Below the pieces are notes generated by a model. That model did not search any database and was not told the DNA's origin. It saw only the letters and a list, made by a program, of their open reading frames with translations. A stretch of 64,000 nucleotides of DNA, taken from contig BMQD01000006.1 in NCBI GenBank assembly GCA_014647935.1, positions 62,001-126,000 on the forward strand, written 5' to 3'. The position numbers and the translations under genes are program-made. Origin of the DNA: Planomonospora parontospora (GTDB taxonomy: Bacteria > Actinomycetota > Actinomycetes > Streptosporangiales > Streptosporangiaceae). Of the stretch, positions 39,166 through 51,032 are shown in pieces. The first letter of the stretch is position 1, and each line of letters begins with the position of its first letter.

Positions 39166-41478
39166 ATGACCGCGGGGGGACTGCACGGGAGAGAGCCCGA
39201 AGAGGCCGCGATCGCCGGGCTGCTGGCGGGAGCCCGGGCGGGCGCCAGCTCGTCGCTGGTGCTCCGCGGCGAGCCGGGCATCGGCAAGACGGCGCTGCTC
39301 GACCACGCCGCCGCGGCGGCCGGGGGCATGCGGCTGCTCCGCGGCACGGGGATCGAGTTCGAGGCGGAGCTGCCGTTCTCGGGGCTGCAGCTGCTGGTGC
39401 GGCCGGCGCTCGGGTCCCTCGCCGCGCTGCCCGGCCCGCAGCGCGAGGCGCTGGAGGCGGCGTTCGGGCTCGGGCCCGCGGCCGGCGCCGAGCCGATGCT
39501 GGTGGGGCTGGCGGTGCTCTCCCTGCTGGCGGAGCACGCGGGCGAGACCGGGCTGCTGTGCCTCGTCGACGACGCGCAGTGGCTCGACCGGGCGTCGCGC
39601 GACGCGCTCGTGTTCGCCGCCCGGCGCCTGCACGCCGAGGGCGTGGCCATGATCTTCGCCGCCCGCGACGGCGAGGGGTCCTTCCCCTCCCCCGGCCTTC
39701 CGGAGCTGCGCCTGTCCGGGCTGGCCCCGGCGGCGGCCGCGGCCCTGCTCGACCGGCATCCGCTCGCGCCCGCCGTGCGCCACCGCCTGCTCGCCGAGGC
39801 CGGCGGCAACCCGCTGGCCCTGCTGGAGCTGCCGGTCGCCGCCGCGCTGGAACGCACCGCCGCCCGCGCCCTCGGGCGCAGCGGCCACGAGGCGGCCGCG
39901 GCGGCGTACGAGCGGGCCGCCCGGCTGAGCGCCGACCCGGCCGCCAAGGCGCACCGCGAGGCCCTGGCGGCGGAGGCGGCGCTGGAGGCGGGGGATCTCG
40001 GGCGTGCCCGGGCCCTCGGGGACCGCGCGGCCCGGCGGCTGGACGGGGCCCCGGCGGTGAACGCGCGGATCTCCCATGTGCGGGCGCTCGCGGACTTCTG
40101 GCAGGGCTCCTACTCCACCGCCCACCGGTCGCTGCTCGACGGCGCCGAGCTCGTCCGCGACACCGACCCGGGCCGGGCCGCCGTGTTGCTGGTACAGGCC
40201 GTCCACACCTCCTGGTACCTGGGGGAACGGCAGCTCGCGGCGACCCTGGACCGGTTGGCCGCGCTGCCCCTGGACGACGCGGACCCCCTCGCGCCGGTGG
40301 GGCCCTACCTCGCCCATCTCGACCGGGGCCGCCGCGAGCGGCCGCCACCGCTGGGCGACGTCCTCGCGGCGGTGCGGCGGCGGGGCCGGGCTCCCGACCA
40401 GGCGCTGACGATCCTCTGCGGAGCGGCGCTCGCGCTGGGCCAGGACGCCGACGCCTACGAGCTGGCCACCGTACTCGCCGCCGGGCACCGCGCCCGGGGC
40501 GGCGCCGGACGGCTGCCCACGGTGCTGTTCTTCATGGCCGAGGGCGAGATCTTCACCGGACGGCACCTGGACGCGCTCGCCACTGCGACCGAGGCACTGG
40601 GGCTCGCCCGCGACACCGGCCAGCGGCAGTGGGTCAGCCAGTTCGGCAGCGTGCTCGCCCACCTCGACGCGGCCAGGGGGGAGGAGGAGGCCTGCCGGCG
40701 CAACGCCGAGGAGGCACTGGCGGGAGCCGCCCCCGGGACCGCCTCCCCCGGCGCGCCGTGGGCGCACTGGTCGCTCGGGCTGCTGGACCTCGGTCTGGGC
40801 CGCGCCGAGGCGGCGCTCACCCGCTTCGAGCGCCTGACCCGCGAGCCGATGCGCCATCACATCTGCGCCACCCGTTCCACCCCCGATCTGGTGGAGTCGG
40901 CCGTGCGGGTCGGGGCGCCGGAACGCGCCGCCGAACCCCTGGCGCGCTTCAAGCGGTGGGCCGGGTCGGTCCGGCAGCCGTGGGCCGACGCGCTCGTGCT
41001 GCGCTGCCGCGGGCTGCTCGCCGCCGACGACCGGGCCGAGGCGTGCTACACGGCGGCCCTCGAGCTGCACGACCGGGAGGGCCGTCCGCTGGAGTACGCC
41101 AGGACTGCGCTGCTCTACGGCGAGTGGTTGCGCAGGGCCCGGCGGAAGGCCGAGGCGCGCGGGCCGCTGGACGACGCCCTGGAGGTCTTCGACCGGCTCG
41201 GCATGCGGCCGTGGGCCGAGCGCGCCCGCGGCGAGCTCACCGCGACCGGCGCCCCGGCCCGGGGCCCCGAGCCCGCCGGAGGCACGGCCGCCGGTCTCAC
41301 CCCGCAGGAACTGCAGATCACCCGGCTCGCCGCGCAGGGCCTGTCCAACCGCGACATCGCCGCGCAGCTCTTCCTCAGTCACCGGACGGTCGGCTACCAC
41401 CTCTACAAGGCCTACCCCAAGCTCGGCGTGGCCTCCCGGAGCGAGCTCAGGGAGGTCGCCGATCGGCTGGGGGTGTGA
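39166..41478 (+). CDS. LuxR-type ATP-binding regulator with internal deletion
   Basis: A 770-residue LAL-type regulator. The N-terminal AAA ATPase has Walker A GEPGIGKTALL (about 36) and Walker B LLCLVDDAQWLD (about 128); TPR-like repeats span about 240-690. The C-terminal LuxR helix-turn-helix reads LTPQELQITRLAAQGLSNRDIAAQLFLS...TVGYHLYK. After the conserved AGGNPLALLELP (about residue 222) the sequence jumps straight to VAAALERTAARA. This omits the lid and winged-helix region of roughly 100-150 residues normally between them. ATG 39166 has AGGA about 7 bases upstream. Confidence 0.88.
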   Translation: MTAGGLHGREPEEAAIAGLLAGARAGASSSLVLRGEPGIGKTALLDHAAAAAGGMRLLRGTGIEFEAELPFSGLQLLVRPALGSLAALPGPQREALEAAFGLGPAAGAEPMLVGLAVLSLLAEHAGETGLLCLVDDAQWLDRASRDALVFAARRLHAEGVAMIFAARDGEGSFPSPGLPELRLSGLAPAAAAALLDRHPLAPAVRHRLLAEAGGNPLALLELPVAAALERTAARALGRSGHEAAAAAYERAARLSADPAAKAHREALAAEAALEAGDLGRARALGDRAARRLDGAPAVNARISHVRALADFWQGSYSTAHRSLLDGAELVRDTDPGRAAVLLVQAVHTSWYLGERQLAATLDRLAALPLDDADPLAPVGPYLAHLDRGRRERPPPLGDVLAAVRRRGRAPDQALTILCGAALALGQDADAYELATVLAAGHRARGGAGRLPTVLFFMAEGEIFTGRHLDALATATEALGLARDTGQRQWVSQFGSVLAHLDAARGEEEACRRNAEEALAGAAPGTASPGAPWAHWSLGLLDLGLGRAEAALTRFERLTREPMRHHICATRSTPDLVESAVRVGAPERAAEPLARFKRWAGSVRQPWADALVLRCRGLLAADDRAEACYTAALELHDREGRPLEYARTALLYGEWLRRARRKAEARGPLDDALEVFDRLGMRPWAERARGELTATGAPARGPEPAGGTAAGLTPQELQITRLAAQGLSNRDIAAQLFLSHRTVGYHLYKAYPKLGVASRSELREVADRLGV

Positions 41479-41490
41479 GACCCTGTCCCG

Positions 41491-41832
41491 GTGATCATTC
41501 CGGAGCAGGTGCCGCCCGGGCGGACGCTCTCCGTGGACGTCGACGGAGTCCCGCCGGTGGAGCCGGGTCCCGGTGTCCGCGTGCGGACGCTTCCGGGCAT
41601 GCCGGGGATCAGGACGTGGGTGATCGACCTCGCCCCGGGTGCCGAATGGCCGGGCCTCGACGTCCACGAGACCTGCGGCGAGGCGTACTTCGTCGTGAGC
41701 GGCGAGGTCATCGAGGGCGACCGCGTCCACGGGCCGGGCACCTACGTCGCCTTCGGCCCGGAGACGAGCCACCGGCCCCGTACGGAGACCGGCGCGCGCG
41801 TCTTCGGCTTCAACCACGACGTCACCGCCTGA
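41491..41832 (+). CDS. cupin-domain protein
   Basis: A 113-residue single-domain cupin. The metal-binding residues are in DVHETCGEAYFVVSGEV (His and Glu ligands) and a C-terminal His in ETSHRP. It resembles ChrR-like or quercetinase-like small cupins, but no reaction can be named. It begins at GTG 12 bases after the LuxR regulator's stop, so it may be co-transcribed with it. Confidence 0.8.
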   Translation: MIIPEQVPPGRTLSVDVDGVPPVEPGPGVRVRTLPGMPGIRTWVIDLAPGAEWPGLDVHETCGEAYFVVSGEVIEGDRVHGPGTYVAFGPETSHRPRTETGARVFGFNHDVTA

Positions 41833-41838
41833 TGTGCG

Positions 41839-42180
41839 TCAGAGTGCCTTCCTGATCTCGGCGGCCTTGGTGGCCGGGTCGTAGCCGGGCCCGACTCCTT
41901 CGACGATGATCAGATCGCCTTCCAGATGGTCCGTCCGCAGCGGCAGGATCTCCCGGTAGGCGGCCGACTCGTACCAGTCCCGCGCGTTCTCCGCCGACGG
42001 GAACTCCAGCATGACGACGTTCCCGGGCCACCGGCCCTCACGGACGTCCACCGCTCCCCCGTGGACGACGAAGCGGCCGGAGAACGGGTCCATCGTCGCC
42101 TGGATGCCCTCCATGTACTCCAGCACCTCCGGGTGGAGCTCCTCCGGGTCACGGAGATGCGCGATCACATAGGCGGTCAT
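41839..42180 (-). CDS. DUF1330 domain protein
   Basis: A 113-residue ferredoxin-like-fold protein of the DUF1330 family: MTAYVIAHLRDPEEL, GGAVDVREGRWPGNVVMLEFPS and ARDWYESAAYREILPLR are characteristic. Function is unknown. Convergent with the cupin gene (6-base gap) and downstream of the SnoaL-like gene, with which it may share a transcript. Confidence 0.85.
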   Translation of the reverse strand: MTAYVIAHLRDPEELHPEVLEYMEGIQATMDPFSGRFVVHGGAVDVREGRWPGNVVMLEFPSAENARDWYESAAYREILPLRTDHLEGDLIIVEGVGPGYDPATKAAEIRKAL

Positions 42181-42192
42181 GGTTCCTCCTGC

Positions 42193-42245
42193 GTTCCGTG
42201 GACGATGTTCCGTGGATGATGTGTGGATGATGTTCCGTGGACGAC
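42193..42245. repeat. 14-base tandem repeats between SnoaL-like and DUF1330 genes
   Basis: Four adjacent copies of GTTCCGTGGATGAT or a close variant (42193, 42207, a 3-base-shortened copy at 42221, and 42232). Confidence 0.82.
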
Positions 42246-42277
42246 GGGGGCGGACCGGCGGCCCGTCCCCGGGGTGT

Positions 42278-42646
42278 TCAGACCCCGGCCGGCACCTTGT
42301 CGAGGAAGCCGAGCACCTGGCTGATCCGCCCGTCGTCGCCGATCACCGCGACGTCGAAGCCGATGGCGACCGGCTCGGCGCCCTCGGGCCCCAGGTGCCA
42401 GGTGAACCGCGCGATGTCGTGGTGGGCGTCCACGGCGCCGCCGAGGCTGAAGACCAGCCCGCCGAACTGCCCCTGGACCGCCGCGATGGTGGCGTCCAGC
42501 CCGTCCCTGCCCCGGACGGAGACGAGCGGGTCGGTGTACACCGCGTCCTCGGACAGGACCTCCGCCAGCACGGCCCGCCGCGCGTCGGCGTCGGTCTCGT
42601 TCCACGCGGCCAGGTAGCGCTGGACCAGCTCGTTCGTCTCGCTCAT
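42278..42646 (-). CDS. SnoaL-like (NTF2-fold) protein
   Basis: A 122-residue NTF2-fold protein with ELVQRYLAAWNETD at the N-terminus, YTDPLVSVRGRDGLDATI and the core DAHHDIARFTWHLG. Members include polyketide cyclases, isomerases and ligand-binding proteins; this stand-alone copy cannot be assigned. It is transcribed away from the double MerR regulator on the same strand. Confidence 0.82.
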   Translation of the reverse strand: MSETNELVQRYLAAWNETDADARRAVLAEVLSEDAVYTDPLVSVRGRDGLDATIAAVQGQFGGLVFSLGGAVDAHHDIARFTWHLGPEGAEPVAIGFDVAVIGDDGRISQVLGFLDKVPAGV

Positions 42647-42722
42647 GTGCTTCTCCTCAGTGGTCGTGCTCTCCGGTGACCACCACGTTAGGGAAGCGGG
42701 AACGGCGGGGAATCTGACGTGC

Positions 42723-43511
42723 TTAGGTACTTTCGCCGTCCCCGGGTCCGGGGCTCCGCCCGATCGGCGCCGTCCCCCGTCCGTCCGGCTCCGCGGCGGT
42801 GACGTAGCGGTGCAGGTGGCCGGCGCCCTCGAGCATGGCCGCCGCGCGCCGCGTCAGCTCCTCCTGGCGCTGCGCGACGGCGGCGCGGAGCGCGTCGCTG
42901 CTGCCGTTGCGGCGCAGGCCGTCGAGGACGGACCGGATCTGCTCCAGGGGGTAGCGGCTGCGGCGGAGCATGCCGATCATCCGCGCGTCCCGGACGTCGG
43001 CCGGGCCGAAGCGGCGGTAGCCGGTGCCCGGCTCGCGTCCGGGGGCCAGCAGTCCGGCGGACTCCCACAGGCGCAGCGCGGACGGGCGCACCCCGAGACG
43101 GGCGGCCACCTCCCCGACGCGCAGGCCGGACCGCGGCGACTCCGGGGCCCCCGGGGTCTCCGGTGTCTGCTCCGCGACCGTTTCGAGCGCCTCGCCCGTC
43201 GCCTGGAGGGAGAGGCGCTGCTCGTGCAGCGCGGCGTGACCGGCGTCGATGAGCCTGAGCGCCAGCGGGACGTCCCCGGCGTGCACGGCCTGCATGATCG
43301 ACTGGGCGGTGTCCGGCCCGTGCCCCCTGGCCAGCGCCCGGTAGGCGAGCAGGGCCCGCAGGTGCCGGATGTCGAACCTGCGGTAGCCGGCGGCGGTCCG
43401 GGGCACCGGGGGCAGGACGCCCGCCGCCGCGTAGTTGCGGATCTGCTGGGTGGAGACGCCCGCCGCCCGCGCCAGGTCGACGGGGCGCAGCCCCGGCCCG
43501 GTACGGTCCAC
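42723..43511 (-). CDS. double-MerR (TioE-like) transcriptional regulator
   Basis: A 262-residue regulator with two MerR-type DNA-binding units. The first covers about 9-60 (PVDLARAAGVSTQQIRNYA...GYRRFD) and the second about 130-185 (RVGEVAARLGVRPSALRLWE...GYRRFG), joined by a helical linker of about 60 residues. TioE of the thiocoraline cluster is, to my knowledge, of this kind and neighbours a UvrA-like gene, exactly as here. GTG start with GGAAGGA 8 bases upstream. The 121-base divergent gap contains GGTTACC and GGTTATC repeats 17 bases apart. Confidence 0.87.
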   Translation of the reverse strand: MDRTGPGLRPVDLARAAGVSTQQIRNYAAAGVLPPVPRTAAGYRRFDIRHLRALLAYRALARGHGPDTAQSIMQAVHAGDVPLALRLIDAGHAALHEQRLSLQATGEALETVAEQTPETPGAPESPRSGLRVGEVAARLGVRPSALRLWESAGLLAPGREPGTGYRRFGPADVRDARMIGMLRRSRYPLEQIRSVLDGLRRNGSSDALRAAVAQRQEELTRRAAAMLEGAGHLHRYVTAAEPDGRGTAPIGRSPGPGDGEST

Positions 43512-43615
43512 GCGGCCGTCCTTCCAGTGAGAGGGTTACCAGGGAGTTTAAGGTTATCTGCTCCGATCCTCAGCATAGCCGCGGAATCCGAAAGAAAGTC
43601 TTCATAAGGAGTTGA

Positions 43616-43632
43616 ATGAGAGACTTGAAGGC

Positions 43633-43636
<4 letters not shown>
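43616..43636 (+). CDS. possible leader peptide (MRDLKA) for the second UvrA-like gene
   Basis: AAGGAG (43606-43611) is placed correctly, 4 bases before ATG 43616, and opens a 6-codon frame ending TGA 43634-43636. That stop overlaps the ATG of the UvrA-like gene (ATGA). The UvrA start itself has no well-spaced ribosome-binding site, so coupling through the leader is plausible. Confidence 0.5.
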
Positions 43637-45914
<2,278 letters not shown>

Positions 45915-45933
<19 letters not shown>

Positions 45934-48623
45934 GGCCGGCCCGGCGGCTCCGGTCCCGTGTCCAGGGGCCCGGAGCCGCCGCTCTCCATATCGTCCAGTT
46001 CCCGCTTCACCCGTGACTCCCGGTCCCTGTCCCCGCACGAGGCGAAAAGCGCACCCGCGTGCCAGAGGTGCTCACGGGCGCGGCGCACACGTCCGAGCCG
46101 GCGCTCGGCGAGCCCGAGGCCGGTCCTTGCCCGCGCCTCGTGCCAGAAGTCGCCGGTGGCGATGTAGGCGTCCACTGCCGACTCGAACCCGAATTGCGCT
46201 TTGTCCCATTTTTCTCCGCGGGCGGCCCATTCGCCGTGCACCCGGTCGACCACTGCGGAGGTCGGCCGCCCCACGTCGTACGTGCGCAGCAGGGCACGGG
46301 CCTGCCGGATCTGACGGTCGCAGCCCTCCAGACCGCCGCCTCGCAGACGGAGCTCCGCCAGCAGTGTGTGGGCCCGGACCTGGCCGGACACGTTGCCCAT
46401 CGCCCGGTAGGTCAGCAGCGCCTGGCTGATGTCCGCCTCGAACCTTCTCAGCAGGCGGTGCTCCGGAGCCACGGGCCCATGGTCCAGATGGTGCCGGACC
46501 CTCGCGCATCTGAGAGCCGCCTCCCAGGCCACGTCACCCACGGTCAGCCGACCGGCCCGTTCCAGCGCCTCCTCCACGTCGTCCAGGTTTCCCCGCCGGG
46601 CGGCGCAGTGGCCGTTCAGCACCCAGAAGAGGGCCTCGACGTCCGTACCGGACCTCTCCCTCACCACCTCCCCCTCCGCCGGGCGGGCTCTGCGCCACTC
46701 CCCTGGATGGAGCAGCGCGTTGTTCTCCGCCAGCAGCGCTGAGGCGATCCGCGCGGACATGGGCGCGCCGGCCGACTTCGCCGTTCGCAACGACTCCTGC
46801 AGCAGTGCGTCGGCATCGACGTACCGTCCGATCCCCTGAAGCGCCTGGCCTTTCATGCGCAGAACCCGGGAGTGCGTCCTCGGATGGCGGGCCAGGCCCA
46901 GCACGGTGTCGGACACCTCCAGCGCCTTCCGGTAGTCCTCGACGGCCATCGCGTGGGTCAGGAGCGCGAGGCGGACTCCCATCTGGTCCTCGGGGGACCC
47001 GTGGGACATGGCGGTCTCAAGCCCTCCTTCGAGGACGTCCACGAACCGGGGCAGGACGCGGGGGTCGCCGATGACGCCGCCGAGGCGGGCCGTGATCTGC
47101 CAGCCCACGTCGTGGATCCCGCTGCCGTGAGCGAGGGCCGCGGCGCTCACCAGGTTGGCGTGCTCGACCCGCTGCCAGTACTCCTGGTCTCCCCTGACCG
47201 GATCGAGCCAGAGGTCGATCGGAGGCATCCACGCGCTGGAGATCCCGGGATCGGTGACCGGGTGCCCGTTCGCACCGTTGATGACCGCCCATGCCATGGT
47301 GAGCACCGTACGGTCGAAGCAGTCCACGAGGTGGTCCTTCGTGACCCCCTCCAGCAGCTCCTTCGGCTTCAGCGCCTCGCGCAGCAGCTGCTCGGCCAGG
47401 AGACGGCCCAGAGGCGGGAACCGGTATCTGGCGAAGCTCCGCGACTCCACCGGGAGCAGCAGGCCGGGCGCACTGATCGCAGCCATGATGTTGCCGGACT
47501 CCTGCGGCGTCACCTCCTGGCCGAGCGCCCCGAAAAGCGGCTGCAGCACCCACGGCACGAACGTCTCGGTGTTGACGACGGCGAGCAGCCGGAACGCTTG
47601 CTGTTCGCGTCTGCCGAGCCGTTTCAGCTCGACCCGGTATCCCTCGGTGACGTCGCGGTGGTAGGTCTTCAGACGGCCCAGGAGACCGTCCTCCGGAGAC
47701 GACCTCAACTCGGCGAGGACCGCCCGCAGCCCCGTTCCGGTACGCGCGGCGTCCCCCGCTCCACGCAGGGCCAGGGGGAGCCGTGCGCACAGCTCCGACA
47801 CCTCGGCGACGCACTCGGGGTCCACCGCGCCCTCGGACTCCGGCTCCGCGTAGGCCAGCAGGATCTCCGCCGCATCCGCGGCGTCCGGCACCTCGAGCAG
47901 CAGCGACCGGTGGCTGAGCAGTGAACCGAGGTCGCGGCGGCTGGTGACGATCACTGCGCACCGGCTCTCGTTCGGCAGCAGAGCCTTGACCTGCTGGTCG
48001 TCCCGTGCAGCGTCCAGGACGACCAGCATCCTGCGCTGGGCGGTCAGGCTGCGGAACAGGTTCTGCAGCACGGGCAACGTGAGCTGCCGTGCCTTCTCCT
48101 CGTCCTCGCCCAGCTGGGTCACGAACAGCTGGAGGATCTCCTGCGGCTCGCGCTGCCCGGTCGCCCGGCCCAGATTGGCGTAGAGGCAGCCGTCCGGGTA
48201 GGCGGGGAGCAACTCGTGGGCAAGCCTGTCGGCCAGCGCGGTCTTACCGATCCCCGGCCCGCCGTGAATGAAGATCATCACAGGCCCGTGCGGCCGCGCC
48301 GCCGTGCCGTCCCCCCCGTCTGCGGACTGGCGTTCGTGACGCTTGATGAGACGGTCCAGTTCCGCCGACCGGCCCCGGAAGGCCGGGAGCCGCTCGGGCA
48401 TCGTCATGGGGCGGGTGATCCGCCGTTTCCCGATCGGCCGGACCCCTAGCCAGACCATCAGGCTGCCAAGAATCCAGCACAGGGCGACGGCCGGCGTCTT
48501 CCAGGCGCTGCCGTCCGGGATCACTTCGAGCATCGCCGCCGTGCCGGGGCCGGCGCCGCCCACGAGGATGACGGCTCGCTTCAGCCAGACACCGTGCGGG
48601 TTCCGCTGTGAGGCGGCCGTCAT
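45915..48623 (-). CDS. membrane-anchored NB-ARC/TPR ATPase B
   Basis: A 902-residue STAND-type protein. Two hydrophobic segments (about 15-33 and 43-60) precede an NB-ARC ATPase with Walker A GGPGIGKTALA (121-131), Walker B RRMLVVLDAARDD (about 215) and LPLALRGAG (about 300). A helical region and TPR-like repeats extend to about 880. No DNA-binding or enzymatic effector domain is visible, so signalling presumably goes through the membrane segments or the partner protein. ATG 48623 overlaps the stop of ATPase A (ATGA). The DNA looks somewhat less GC-rich than its surroundings. Confidence 0.85.
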
Positions 48624-50815
48624 GGCAGCGGGGAGAATCCGTCGGCCTGCACCGCCCTGCGCCTTCTGCCCCGCGCGCCGCCGGGCGGTCGCCCGTCCTC
48701 CTCGGCCTCGACCCTCCGCACGCCATCGGGGTCGCCGAGGCGTCGGAAGCCCTCCTTCGCCGCCCCCAGCAGTCGGGAAGCCTCCTGGTCCTGGTTCAGG
48801 CCGAGGTAGGCTCGGGCGAGCTCCAGGGACGCGGCCGCCTCCACCCACGCGTCACCGCAGACACTGAAGGTCTCCACGGCCTCCTGGAGCCAGAAGACGG
48901 CCTCCTTCGTGTCTCCCTGCCGGTAGGAGGCCGTACCGTACAGGAACCGGCAGTGGGCCGCGCCGTAACGGCAGCGCATCGCCACGAAGGCGGTCAGTCC
49001 GGTCTGCGCGTACCGGGCCGAGGCCGGATGGTCTCCGGCGAGCAGCGCGTTCTTCGAGAGCGCCTGGTCGAGCCACGCGTGCTGGAGCGGCCCGGCGTCG
49101 ACGCCGCGCGCACGGAGAAGCGCATTCTCCGCGTCGCCGTGCCTTCCCCCGCTCATGTCGACCACGGCGCGCGCCCAGGCGATCCGGGCGCGCAGGACCT
49201 GCGAGCCTCCTGCCGGGAGAATGCCCTCCCGGATGTGGTCCAGCTGGCGCCTGGCGGCCGGCTGCCGTCCCCGGGTGGCCTCCATGACGGCGTACTCAGT
49301 GCGGATCCGCAGCAGCTCGTAGAAGTCCTCCGCCTCCTTCGCGCTGCGGATCGCCCCGTCCAGGTGACTGGCCGCTTCGCCGTACTGCCGCAGCCGCCGG
49401 GCGTTGCGCCCCTGGCAGCGCAGCGCCCGCGCGGTGCTGCCGGGATGGCCGCACCGGATCGCCAGCACCGCCATCTCCTCCGCCTTCGTCATGTCCCCCA
49501 GCTCTGTGTAGATCTCACTCAGCGCCGCGTAGGCCGCCGCCTCCGCCTCGGAGACACCGCGCTCTCCGGCGATCTGCAGTGCGTCCTTGGCCATGTCCAG
49601 GGCACCGGTGATCTCTCCCGCCTTGAGCTGGGAGTAGACATCCTCCCGGACCTGTCGTGCCGGGTCCCGCTCCCTGCGCTCCTGGACGGCGCTGTCCAGC
49701 TGGGCGGTGCGCCGGTGCTGCGTCTGAGGGTCCTCCAGGGTGGAGAGCAGGCGCGAGTACTCCAGCACCGGCTCGGGGACCCGGCAGTACGGAAGGCCGG
49801 AGACGTCGGAGCTGTGGCGTTCCAGAAGCCGGGCCCCCGCGAGCCTCGCGGCGAGCCGGTTTCCCTCCGTCTGATCCGTCCCCGCGGCGGCGGCGAGCTT
49901 CCACGGCTGGAACTCGGTGCTGCCGATGGCCGCCAGCGAGCGCAGGGCGTTCTTCTCCTCCTCGGTGAGGAGGACGTACGCCGTGTCATAGGGACTGGCC
50001 TCGGTCTGGTGCCTGGCCCTCTCCTCCGCGAACTTCACCAGACGCTGGCGGGCGTCATCGATACCCCAGTTGGGCCGGGCGGCGAGAGCCGACCCCACGA
50101 TGGCGAGGGCGAGCGGCTCCGAGCGGCACTCCCGGATCAGAAACCCCCATTCCTCGGTACGGAACCGCTCACTGCCGAGGACGCCTTCCAGGAACTCCGA
50201 CGCCTCCCGCTCGGCCAGGGGCTTGAGCCTGACCTCGGCGGAGAAATCGATTCCGTGCACGGCGCCGCGGGAGGTGATGATGAGCGCGCAGTTCTCCCCC
50301 TCCGGGGCCAGTTCTCCGATGTCCGCCCCCTCCGGGACGTCGTCTATCACCACCAGCACCCGGCGCCTCTGGGTGAGCTTGGCATACACCGCGCGACGGG
50401 ACTCCAGTGTGTCCGGGACGCTGTCCCCGGCGCGTTGGAGCGCCGCCACGAAAAGCCCGAGCGCCTCGAATATCCCAGTTCCACCAGGAAGGTGTGGATT
50501 GAGCATAACGAAAAGCTGGCCATCGGGGAACCTCGGAGCCACATTGTGCGCGACGGCGAGCGCCAGCGTCGTCTTCCCTATGCCCGGCTGCCCCTTTATT
50601 AGGACAGATACGGAACCAGATTCCACCTTTTCCGAGAGTTCGGATATTTCCCGTTTTCTCCCCACAAGGACGGGCGGCACGACAGGCAACGTGGTAGGCA
50701 CGATGAACACCCGTCCCCCGAAGCGCCCGAGCAGCATCCTCCGGATGAGAGGAACGGCGATCAAGACGAGTGGGAGCACGACGGAGAACATAATGACGGC
50801 GAAGATCGTGTCCAT
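48620..50815 (-). CDS. membrane-anchored NB-ARC/TPR ATPase A
   Basis: A 731-residue STAND-type protein. One hydrophobic segment (about 4-24) is followed by basic residues, a short linker and an NB-ARC ATPase: VGRKREI, Walker A KGQPGIGKTT (74-83), Walker B RRVLVVIDDVPEG, then SEPLALAIVGSAL. TPR-like repeats follow to about 700, and the C-terminus is basic and Gly/Arg-rich. It is first in a two-gene unit with ATPase B, which has the same architecture but is only distantly similar. ATG 50815 has GGAAGG 6 bases upstream and begins the membrane segment. Confidence 0.85.
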   Translation of the reverse strand: MDTIFAVIMFSVVLPLVLIAVPLIRRMLLGRFGGRVFIVPTTLPVVPPVLVGRKREISELSEKVESGSVSVLIKGQPGIGKTTLALAVAHNVAPRFPDGQLFVMLNPHLPGGTGIFEALGLFVAALQRAGDSVPDTLESRRAVYAKLTQRRRVLVVIDDVPEGADIGELAPEGENCALIITSRGAVHGIDFSAEVRLKPLAEREASEFLEGVLGSERFRTEEWGFLIRECRSEPLALAIVGSALAARPNWGIDDARQRLVKFAEERARHQTEASPYDTAYVLLTEEEKNALRSLAAIGSTEFQPWKLAAAAGTDQTEGNRLAARLAGARLLERHSSDVSGLPYCRVPEPVLEYSRLLSTLEDPQTQHRRTAQLDSAVQERRERDPARQVREDVYSQLKAGEITGALDMAKDALQIAGERGVSEAEAAAYAALSEIYTELGDMTKAEEMAVLAIRCGHPGSTARALRCQGRNARRLRQYGEAASHLDGAIRSAKEAEDFYELLRIRTEYAVMEATRGRQPAARRQLDHIREGILPAGGSQVLRARIAWARAVVDMSGGRHGDAENALLRARGVDAGPLQHAWLDQALSKNALLAGDHPASARYAQTGLTAFVAMRCRYGAAHCRFLYGTASYRQGDTKEAVFWLQEAVETFSVCGDAWVEAAASLELARAYLGLNQDQEASRLLGAAKEGFRRLGDPDGVRRVEAEEDGRPPGGARGRRRRAVQADGFSPLP

Positions 50816-51032
50816 CGGCGGCCTTCCGGTCGTTTCCAAACGAAACAAGAATGACACCGAATCAGGGACAAGTCATTAGATTCTGATATCCGCACGCATT
50901 TTCATGACTCCACCTCCGGCGGCACGGCCCAGACCCGCGGAACACCGACCGGGACGGCGGCTCACCGGCCCTCGCCGTGAGGGCCCGCGCGCATCCGGCC
51001 ATGCGGCCCCGCTCCGGTCGGCGCCACCGGTC

